From positions 1 to 8,389 of the forward strand of contig JAQVHG010000089.1 of assembly GCA_028696365.1 (NCBI GenBank): a stretch of 8,389 nt of DNA, in the 5' to 3' direction. Source of the DNA: Methanofollis sp. Its GTDB lineage: Archaea > Halobacteriota > Methanomicrobia > Methanomicrobiales > Methanofollaceae. This document shows, piece after piece, positions 1-4,254 of the stretch (position 1 is the first letter of the stretch; each line of letters begins with the position of its first letter). The position numbers and the translations under genes were made by a program. The notes under the pieces were generated by a model. That model saw only the letters and a program-made list of their open reading frames with translations. It was not told the origin of the DNA and did not search any database.

Positions 1-174
1 CTCGACCTGCGCCGTCGCCATGGAGTGACGGTCCTGGCCGTCCGCCGGGGAAGTCAGGTGTTCGCCGCCCCGAGCGGTGAGACGGTGCTCAGGGCCGGGG
101 ACGTCTGCGTGGTCATCGGCCCCGAGGAGCAGGTCGCCGGCGTCGACCCGCTTTTCAGGGGTGAGGGGGGATGA
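1..174 (+). CDS. TrkA-C (RCK_C) domain protein, 3' end only
   Basis: Partial gene: frame 1 is open from the window edge to a TGA at 172-174, giving 57 C-terminal residues. The segment reads as an RCK_C/TrkA-C domain: a LRRRHGVTVLAVRRG strand, then a P-SGETVLRAGDVCVVIGP segment that fits the usual 'P....l..GD.l.v.G' end of this fold. In known families this cytosolic domain binds a ligand and gates potassium channels or Trk/Ktr and Kef-type transporters. The N-terminal part that would decide between a channel, a transporter subunit or a sodium/proton antiporter regulator lies outside the window, so no symbol is given. Its last 20 bp overlap the 3' end of the convergent trxB-like gene. The domain call is fairly safe; the full protein's role is unknown. 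Confidence 0.72.
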   Translation, partial: LDLRRRHGVTVLAVRRGSQVFAAPSGETVLRAGDVCVVIGPEEQVAGVDPLFRGEGG

Positions 175-1363
175 GCGGCGGTCTGGCGACCTTTGCCGCA
201 GCCGCCGCCTCTCCGGCCATCAGGTAAGTATGGGCCTGGAGGGCGGCCTTCGCCCCTTCGCCGGCGGCGATGATGATCTGTTTGCCCCGCACCGAGGTGA
301 CGTCGCCAGCGGCAAAGATCCCAGCCTGAGCAGTCTGGCAGTTCTCGTCCACCTCGATCTCGGCCTGGTCGTTGAGCCTGACCAGGTCTTTGACCGCGGC
401 GGTGTTGGGCTCATGGCCGATCTCGGCAAAGACCCCGTCGACTGCGAGTCTCCTCTCCATCCCGCGCTCCGTGTCCTTCAGCCGCACGCCTGAGAGCACC
501 TCCCCACCGAGGAGGCCGGTCACGGTGTAGGGCATATGCACTGTGATGTTCTCGTGCTCGCCCAAGCGGTCGGCATAGACCGGGTCGGCCCTGATCTGTG
601 AGCGGATGATGAGGTGGACTGAGCGTGCGATCCTGGCCATCTCCAGGGCGGCGGTGACCGCAGAGTTCCCACCGCCGACGACGGCGACGTCTTTGCCCTT
701 GAAGAGGGGACCGTCACAGGTGGAGCAGACCGAAACCCCGCGGCCCCAGAACTTCTCTTCCCCCTCGACGCCGAGCCGGCGGGGTTGGCGGCCGGTGGCG
801 ACGATGACGCTCCTGGCCTTAAAGGTCTGGCCTGCATAGGTGGTGACCGCAAAGAGGCCGTCGGGTGCCCGGCTCACCCCGGTGACACGGTCGAGTTCGA
901 GGCGGACATTGGCACCTCTGGCCTGCTCCTCGAACCTGTTCATCAGGTCTTCGCCGGTGACCATCCGGTAGCCCATATAGTTCTCGACGGCCCAGCTCTC
1001 CATGGCCTGGCCGCCGATGTTCTCTGAGATGACAAGGGTGGAGAGAGATTTTCTGGCGGTGTAGACCGCGGCCGTCAATCCGGCAGGACCGGCACCGAGG
1101 ATGACGACATCGAAGGTATCGCCGCCCCGTTCTGCCCCGAAGACCTCGGTGAGCCTGGGAGCGTCGAAGCCGACGATCACCTCCTCGCCGACAACAGTGA
1201 CCGGGACGCCGAGTTGCCCTGAGATGCGGTAGAGGTCGGCGGCCGCCTGCTCGTCGGCACCGGCGTCGATGCCACGATATGCGATCCCGTGTTTATCCAG
1301 GAAGGCCTTGACCATCCGGCAATACGGGCATTGTTTCGTGGAGTAGACGGTGACTTCAGGCAT
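155..1363 (-). CDS. trxB: Glutaredoxin-thioredoxin reductase fusion flavoprotein
   Basis: 402 residues in two domains. Residues 1-77 form a glutaredoxin-like domain with redox motif CPYC (C12, C15) and a cis-proline in GVPV (P54). Residues 83-385 form a low-molecular-weight thioredoxin reductase: FAD-binding GAGPAG at 90-95, redox-active CSTCD (C213, C216, D217), second nucleotide-binding motif GGGNSA (230-235), and the C-terminal FAD motif GIFAAGDV around 348-355. A Pro/Ala-rich tail follows. The family moves electrons from a reduced nicotinamide (or F420H2 in some methanogen relatives) through FAD and the CxxC to a thioredoxin or glutaredoxin; here the acceptor may be the fused domain. The HRRxxxR signature for NADPH is not intact (IIRSQIR at 252-258), so the electron donor is uncertain. 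It is transcribed away from the cas genes. The ATG has no Shine-Dalgarno but sits about 27 nt from a TATA-like box, suggesting a leaderless mRNA. Confidence 0.9.
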   Translation of the reverse strand: MPEVTVYSTKQCPYCRMVKAFLDKHGIAYRGIDAGADEQAAADLYRISGQLGVPVTVVGEEVIVGFDAPRLTEVFGAERGGDTFDVVILGAGPAGLTAAVYTARKSLSTLVISENIGGQAMESWAVENYMGYRMVTGEDLMNRFEEQARGANVRLELDRVTGVSRAPDGLFAVTTYAGQTFKARSVIVATGRQPRRLGVEGEEKFWGRGVSVCSTCDGPLFKGKDVAVVGGGNSAVTAALEMARIARSVHLIIRSQIRADPVYADRLGEHENITVHMPYTVTGLLGGEVLSGVRLKDTERGMERRLAVDGVFAEIGHEPNTAAVKDLVRLNDQAEIEVDENCQTAQAGIFAAGDVTSVRGKQIIIAAGEGAKAALQAHTYLMAGEAAAAAKVARPPLIPPHP

Positions 1364-1385
1364 GAGGGGGGAGGGGTTGAGGGGG

Positions 1386-1396
1386 GATAAAATAGT
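1386..1396 (-). promoter_or_regulatory. TATA-like box of the trxB-like gene
   Basis: Read on the minus strand, 1387-1394 is the A/T-rich octamer CTATTTTA(T), the only such element between the start codon and the mini-CRISPR. Its centre is about 27 nt upstream of the A of the ATG at 1363, the normal archaeal TATA-to-transcription-start distance. The C-rich stretch between them contains no Shine-Dalgarno motif, so transcription probably starts at or next to the ATG. Inferred from spacing; no transcript data. Confidence 0.55.
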
Positions 1397-1446
1397 TGCG
1401 TGCCTGAGAGTCTGTCAGGACGGCGAAGCTCGATAGGTCACCCGAG

Positions 1447-1456
1447 GGATATAAGA
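1447..1456 (+). promoter_or_regulatory. TATA-like box for the mini-CRISPR (CreR-like) RNA
   Basis: The sequence GATATAAG at 1448-1455 is a good archaeal TATA box. A start 25-27 nt downstream would fall at about 1475-1480, inside the poorly conserved 5' half of the first degenerate repeat and upstream of its conserved core (1484-1508). That would yield an RNA beginning with a usable Cas6 site. The upstream BRE is not convincing. No protein-coding frame of note starts downstream before cas6, which fits a non-coding product. Confidence 0.5.
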
Positions 1457-1471
1457 GATCAGGTGCACCAC

Positions 1472-1508
1472 ATAGAGTACGCGATTCCAGTAGAACAAGG
1501 ATTGAAAC
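1472..1508 (+). repeat. Degenerate CRISPR repeat 1 (psi-R1)
   Basis: A 37-nt segment whose 3' part (1486-1508) agrees at about 21 of 23 positions with the type I-B repeat I recall from Methanosarcina, which ends TCCAyTAAAACAAGGATTGAAAC when aligned. The last eight bases, ATTGAAAC, are the canonical crRNA 5' handle. The 5' 14 bases have drifted. This gives the reading direction (plus strand) and places a spacer immediately downstream at 1509. The comparison sequence is from memory, and the host's own array repeat is not in the window. Confidence 0.8.
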
Positions 1509-1525
1509 CTAATTTGGAGTACATA
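1509..1525 (+). other. 17-nt pseudo-spacer matching the cas8b promoter
   Basis: Sequence CTAATTTGGAGTACATA between the two degenerate repeats. It equals 4221-4237 except for T versus A at position 6. Normal type I-B spacers are about 34-40 nt, so this guide is about half length. The homology begins at spacer base 1 and stops at base 17, exactly where repeat 2 begins if repeat 2 is taken as 37 nt. Bases 18 and 19 both mismatch the target. Confidence 0.78.
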
Positions 1526-1562
1526 AAGAAATACAAGTATCCACCAAAACAAGGATCTGTAC
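1526..1562 (+). repeat. Degenerate CRISPR repeat 2 (psi-R2)
   Basis: Its core ATCCACCAAAACAAGGAT (1537/1539-1556) resembles repeat 1 and the Methanosarcina-type repeat (about 17 of 18 to the ATCCACTAAAACAAGGAT variant). The 3' end is CTGTAC instead of TGAAAC, so the handle is degenerate and a second functional guide downstream is unlikely. The 5' 11-14 bases are not conserved. A decayed second repeat is what is reported for CreA/CreR-type mini-CRISPRs. Exact borders are set by alignment to a 37-nt repeat and are approximate. Confidence 0.7.
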
Positions 1563-1620
1563 TCCTGAGATGAGCGGATGCTCTAAAAAAATACATTGGA
1601 CCGCCCGAATCCAGAACAAA

Positions 1621-1636
1621 AGAGAAACCATATAAC
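1621..1636 (+). promoter_or_regulatory. cas6 operon promoter (BRE + TATA)
   Basis: AGAGAAAC (1621-1628) is a BRE-like purine stretch directly followed by the TATA box CATATAAC (1629-1636). The centre of the TATA box is about 26-27 nt from the ATG at 1659, so the transcript probably begins at the start codon (leaderless). This supports the ATG at 1659 over a TTG at 1596, which would lie upstream of the promoter. It would drive cas6-cas1-cas2-cas4 and possibly part of the downstream genes. Confidence 0.65.
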
Positions 1637-1639
1637 AAG

Positions 1640-1659
1640 TGCGGGTTCAATTACCCGCA
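1640..1659 (+). promoter_or_regulatory. Palindrome between TATA box and cas6 start; possible operator
   Basis: TGCGGGT (1640-1646) and ACCCGCA (1653-1659) are perfect 7-bp inverted arms around the six-base centre TCAATT. The palindrome fills the space from just behind the TATA box to the first base of the start codon. A dimeric repressor bound there would block transcription initiation. If the mRNA is leaderless it is largely untranscribed, so it is more likely a DNA operator than an RNA hairpin. No regulator gene is present in the window. Confidence 0.5.
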
Positions 1660-2345
1660 TGCGTCTGCGCCTCTTTTACATGCATATGCGTTCAGACCAG
1701 GATCTACCCCACCGCCCTGATCATCTCAGGGGATATCTGGCGCGTACCTTCAACGAATATACCCTCCTTCACCAGCATATCGACAATACCCGCTACAGAT
1801 ACCGATACCCTCTCGTTCAGTACCGCATCCTCGACGCCGCCGCAGTGGTCATCGGGATCAACGAGGGTGCCGAGGTTCTCCAGGAGATCTACAAGGAAAC
1901 CAGTAGGATCAGATTTGGGAAGAAGGAATATCAGATCGTCGAGAAGAGCATTACCGTCGAAGAACGAGAATTCGGGCTCTCTGAAAAATTTCATCTCTAC
2001 CAGTTTGTCACCCCCTGGATCGCCCTCAACCAGCAGAACTATCCTAGATATCTCGAATCGAACCAGAATGAGCGGGCCGAACTCCTCAGGAATATCCTCA
2101 CCTCAAACCTTCTCTCAGCCTCAAAGGGCCTTGACTATCAGGTCCCAGGCAGGATCAAACTTGACCTCAGAAACATTGCCACGTGCCAGTGTACCCTCAA
2201 AGGCACGCCGATGATCGGGTTCACCGGGGAGTTCCTGGTGAATTTCAAGATCCCCGACCTCCTCGGCCTCGGGAAATCGGTCTCCCGTGGGTTTGGCGCC
2301 ATGCAGTGCATTGACCGGACGGCCGCAACCGAAGGCAGAGTGTGA
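1659..2345 (+). CDS. cas6: CRISPR RNA endonuclease Cas6 (Cas6b type)
   Basis: 228 residues. Cas6 cuts the pre-crRNA inside each repeat, leaving the eight-nucleotide 5' handle, and supplies crRNA to the type I-B effector. The N-terminal half carries LHQH with H38 and H40, the positions I recall for the paired catalytic histidines of the Methanococcus maripaludis Cas6b; this coincidence holds only with the ATG start at 1659. The C-terminal glycine-rich RNA-binding loop GLGKSVSRGFG spans about 203-213. An in-frame TTG at 1596 would add 21 residues but precedes the promoter and disturbs the histidine numbering, so it is not used. It is the first gene of the processing/adaptation block, ends 6 nt before cas1, and is also the enzyme expected to mature the CreR-like RNA just upstream. 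Confidence 0.92.
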   Translation: MRLRLFYMHMRSDQDLPHRPDHLRGYLARTFNEYTLLHQHIDNTRYRYRYPLVQYRILDAAAVVIGINEGAEVLQEIYKETSRIRFGKKEYQIVEKSITVEEREFGLSEKFHLYQFVTPWIALNQQNYPRYLESNQNERAELLRNILTSNLLSASKGLDYQVPGRIKLDLRNIATCQCTLKGTPMIGFTGEFLVNFKIPDLLGLGKSVSRGFGAMQCIDRTAATEGRV

Positions 2346-2351
2346 CCACCC

Positions 2352-3326
2352 ATGAACCTCCTCATCACGACCCGCGGCTCGCTCCTCCACAAAAAAGGCG
2401 AGACCTTCCAGATCAAGACCCCAGAGAAGAAGACCGAAGTGCCGATCAGCAAGGTCGAGAGCATCTGGATCGCCACGGCGGCGATGCTCTCCACCGATGT
2501 GATCAAGAGCGCCCTGGAGCACAACATCGACATAGTCTTCCTGGACGACTTCGGCGACCCCATGGGAAGGGTCTGGCACCCGAAATTGGGGAGCACCACG
2601 CTGATCAGGCGCAGGCAGTTGGAGGTGGCTGAGGACAACCGTGGCCTGCGGCTTGTCAAAGAGTGGGAGGTGCAGAAGATGGAAAACCAAGTCGCTCTCC
2701 TGAAAAAACTCAGACGGGGGCGGCCAGGTCAGGACAATGGTCTCGAAGAAACGATCTCTGAGATCTCCACGCTCAGAGAGGAGATGCTCAGGCTCTCCGG
2801 TACCGCCGACCGCCGGAGGCAAACCATCCTCGGCCTGGAGGGGAGGGCGTCAAGACTTTACTTCTCAGCGATCGCAGAGGTGCTCCCAGAGAGATGGACC
2901 TTCAAGGAACGGAGCCGCAGGCCGGCGAAAGATCTTTTTAATGCAACCCTCAACTACGGATACGGCGTCCTGTACGGCATCGTCGAACGGGCCTGTATCC
3001 TCTCAGGCCTCGACCCCTACGTGGGCATCCTCCACACCGACAGTTACAACAAAAAATCCTTCGTCTTCGACTTCATTGAGGGGTTCAGGGCCCATATCGA
3101 TGAACCGGTGGTCTTTCTTTTCACAAAAAAACGGATGCATGAGAGACACATCGAGCCCTTCGAAGGGGGCGTCGGGCTCTCGAAAGAAGGCAAGGCACTC
3201 TTGATGCACGAACTCAACACCCGCTTCGACCAGGAGATCGCCTATCGGGGGAAAAACATGAAGGTCAGGAACGTCATCCTTGCCGAGGCGCATGCCCTGG
3301 CAAACCGGTTGATCCAGGGGGTGTAA
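2352..3326 (+). CDS. cas1: CRISPR adaptation integrase Cas1 (type I-B)
   Basis: 324 residues, a usual length for archaeal Cas1. Together with Cas2 it forms the integrase that inserts new spacers at the leader end of CRISPR arrays. Residues 1-80 form the beta-rich N-terminal domain (starts MNLLITTRGS). The C-terminal helical domain contains the metal-binding triad: E163 in GLEGRASRLYF, H228 in GILHTDS, and D240 in SFVFDFIEGFR (with E243 nearby). A long charged helical stretch around 100-155 links the domains. It starts 6 nt after the cas6 stop and ends 2 nt before cas2, so it is surely co-transcribed. No strong Shine-Dalgarno is seen ahead of the ATG; translational coupling to cas6 is possible. 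Complete and apparently intact. Confidence 0.97.
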   Translation: MNLLITTRGSLLHKKGETFQIKTPEKKTEVPISKVESIWIATAAMLSTDVIKSALEHNIDIVFLDDFGDPMGRVWHPKLGSTTLIRRRQLEVAEDNRGLRLVKEWEVQKMENQVALLKKLRRGRPGQDNGLEETISEISTLREEMLRLSGTADRRRQTILGLEGRASRLYFSAIAEVLPERWTFKERSRRPAKDLFNATLNYGYGVLYGIVERACILSGLDPYVGILHTDSYNKKSFVFDFIEGFRAHIDEPVVFLFTKKRMHERHIEPFEGGVGLSKEGKALLMHELNTRFDQEIAYRGKNMKVRNVILAEAHALANRLIQGV

Positions 3327-3328
3327 AT

Positions 3329-3616
3329 ATGCTGATCTGGGTGATCTACGACATCTCGGAGGACAAGGTGAGAAACGCTGTCGTCAAAATCTGCAAGAAG
3401 TACGGGCTTTACCGTGTCCAGAAGAGCGCCTTCCTCGGCACCCTCAACAAGAACCAGTGGGACTCGCTCGGGATCGAGTGCGAGCGGCTCATCAAAGAGG
3501 GCGATTCAGTCTATATCTTCCCGATGTGCGAGGAGTGTTATCAGAAGATCACCCTCATCGGCGAGGGGTTTGACCGCGACCTGGTGAGGGATACTCTTGG
3601 CGTCCTGGTCCTCTGA
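3329..3616 (+). CDS. cas2: CRISPR adaptation protein Cas2
   Basis: 95 residues, ferredoxin-like fold of the usual Cas2 size. The first strand MLIWVIYDIS carries the family aspartate D8; a basic helix (KICKKYGLYRVQKSAFLG) and the strand SVYIFPMCEECY follow. Cas2 bridges two Cas1 dimers in the spacer integration complex; nuclease activity, when present, is not needed for that role. The ATG is preceded by GGGGGTG at 3317-3323, a good match to the archaeal Shine-Dalgarno, 5 nt from the start. The 3' end overlaps the cas4 reading frame by 20 bp. Confidence 0.95.
   Translation: MLIWVIYDISEDKVRNAVVKICKKYGLYRVQKSAFLGTLNKNQWDSLGIECERLIKEGDSVYIFPMCEECYQKITLIGEGFDRDLVRDTLGVLVL
3583..3590 (+). promoter_or_regulatory. 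Ribosome binding site for the TTG start of cas4
   Basis: GGTGAGGG inside the end of cas2 lies 6 nt before the TTG at 3597. It is the reason for accepting a rare TTG start overlapping cas2 by 20 bp; the next ATG in frame (at about residue 18) falls within the conserved segment leading to the first cluster cysteine. Confidence 0.5.
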
Positions 3617-4202
3617 AGGCCCGGCATCCCTCACGGTCACCGATGTGATGGAATATCTCTTCTGCCCGAGATTCATCTATTTTCTCCACTGCCTCGAGAT
3701 CCCGCAGCATGAGGAGAAGCGGTCCAAGGTCAGGATCGGGCGGGAGGCCCACCATGCCAGAGAGACGACCAACATCTCCTATCTCCGCCACGATCTCGGC
3801 GTGCAGAGGAAAGAGGCCGGGGTCTACCTCACCTCCGAGCACCTCCCTGTTCGGGGGATCGTCGACGAGGTGCTCTTTCTTGACGACGGAACCGCGGCCC
3901 CTCTCGACTACAAGTTTGCCGAGGACAAGGACACCCTCTTCAGGACTCACCGCTTTCAGTCTGTGCTCTATGGGATGATGATCGAGGAACGCTACGAGGT
4001 GCCGGTGAAACGGGGATATCTCTGCTATCTGCGGAGCAACAATGCGGTCAGGGAAGTCCCGATCACCCCGAAGGCCAGAGCCGACGCGGAGTCGGTCGTG
4101 GATGCCATCCTTGAGATCACCGAATATGGCTATTATCCGCGGGCCGCAGCGTCCAGACGGCGGTGTATCGACTGCTGCTATCGTCATCTCTGCGACCGAT
4201 AA
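3597..4202 (+). CDS. cas4: CRISPR adaptation nuclease Cas4 (RecB-like, Fe-S)
   Basis: 201 residues from a TTG start overlapping the cas2 end. Cas4 trims and orients prespacers, checking the PAM, before Cas1-Cas2 integration. It shows the RecB-nuclease core: GREAHH (motif I, H52/H53), GIVDEV (D90), LDYK (D104, K106), and FQSVLYG (Q121, Y125). Four cysteines suitable for a 4Fe-4S cluster are C23 in LFCPRF and C190, C193 and C199 in CIDCCYRHLC. All key residues are present. The start is the least certain point: the first 12 residues are not conserved in appearance, but the TTG has a good upstream Shine-Dalgarno. It is the last gene of the adaptation block; 52 bp separate it from cas8b, and that gap holds a new promoter. 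Confidence 0.93.
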   Translation: MASWSSEGPASLTVTDVMEYLFCPRFIYFLHCLEIPQHEEKRSKVRIGREAHHARETTNISYLRHDLGVQRKEAGVYLTSEHLPVRGIVDEVLFLDDGTAAPLDYKFAEDKDTLFRTHRFQSVLYGMMIEERYEVPVKRGYLCYLRSNNAVREVPITPKARADAESVVDAILEITEYGYYPRAAASRRRCIDCCYRHLCDR

Positions 4203-4207
4203 CAGAT

Positions 4208-4221
4208 CGAAACTTATTTGC
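4208..4221 (+). promoter_or_regulatory. cas8b-cas7-cas5-cas3 promoter (BRE + TATA)
   Basis: CGAAAC (4208-4213) is a near-ideal BRE followed by the TATA-like TTATTTGC (4214-4221). The predicted transcription start is at about 4243, leaving a leader of roughly 12 nt before the ATG at 4255. A second A/T-rich octamer, CTAATATG (4221-4228), could serve as an alternative TATA box and would make the ATG nearly leaderless. Either choice overlaps or abuts the site matched by the pseudo-spacer, so an effector bound there should block TBP/TFB or polymerase. Confidence 0.65.
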
Positions 4222-4237
4222 TAATATGGAGTACATA
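4218..4237 (+). promoter_or_regulatory. Predicted effector target: TTG PAM + 17-nt protospacer
   Basis: Bases 4221-4237 read CTAATATGGAGTACATA, matching the pseudo-spacer at 1509-1525 except at position 6. The three bases on the PAM side are TTG (4218-4220). The four flanking bases TTTG differ from the repeat's AAAC, so the site would not be excluded as self array. The element covers the end of the TATA box and most of the way to the predicted start of transcription. Confidence 0.7.
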
Positions 4238-4254
4238 GTGATCTCTTGAGGGCA

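Larger units (their letters stand above)
1477..1562 (+). ncRNA. Putative CreR-like Cas-regulating crRNA
   Basis: Predicted short RNA made of degenerate repeat 1, a 17-nt pseudo-spacer and degenerate repeat 2. Cas6 cutting eight nucleotides from the end of repeat 1 would leave the standard 5' handle ATTGAAAC (1501-1508) followed by the guide CTAATTTGGAGTACATA (1509-1525). This guide matches the cas8b promoter at 4221-4237 in 16 of 17 positions, the mismatch being at position 6. Known precedents in type I-B and other CRISPR systems are CreA of the CreTA module and the CreR RNAs, which are degenerate mini-CRISPRs beside cas genes that steer the effector to a chromosomal promoter. The 5' end is estimated from the TATA box and the 3' end is a guess at the end of repeat 2. 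Sequence architecture is seen; expression and function are inferred. Confidence 0.72.

Noticed and set aside
1403..1419. Inverted repeat CCTGA-7 nt-TCAGG upstream of the mini-CRISPR promoter
   Set aside because: Arms of only 5 bp, not placed at a fixed distance from either TATA box; expected by chance in a 300-bp gap. Could be revisited if conserved.
1572..1583. Small hairpin GAGC-GGAT-GCTC after repeat 2, considered as terminator of the CreR-like RNA
   Set aside because: A four-base stem followed by A residues on the plus strand; archaeal terminators need a T tract in the non-template strand, which is absent.
1563..1603. Second pseudo-spacer after repeat 2
   Set aside because: Repeat 2 has lost the TGAAAC handle, and I found no convincing match of this stretch elsewhere in the window.
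1459..1650. Minus-strand open frame of 63 codons in the gap between trxB and cas6
   Set aside because: It runs antisense through both degenerate repeats, the pseudo-spacer and the cas6 promoter, has no ribosome binding site and no recognisable protein features. The DNA elements explain the region better.
1364..1658. A CreT-like toxin RNA partner for the mini-CRISPR (as in CreTA)
   Set aside because: The guide's match is to the cas8b promoter, not to a nearby small-RNA promoter, and no rare-codon mini-ORF with its own ribosome binding site was recognised in the gap.
2121..2822. Minus-strand open frame of 233 codons opposite cas6/cas1
   Set aside because: Antisense to conserved cas6 and cas1 sequence, including the Cas6 glycine loop; composition typical of a GC-driven shadow frame.
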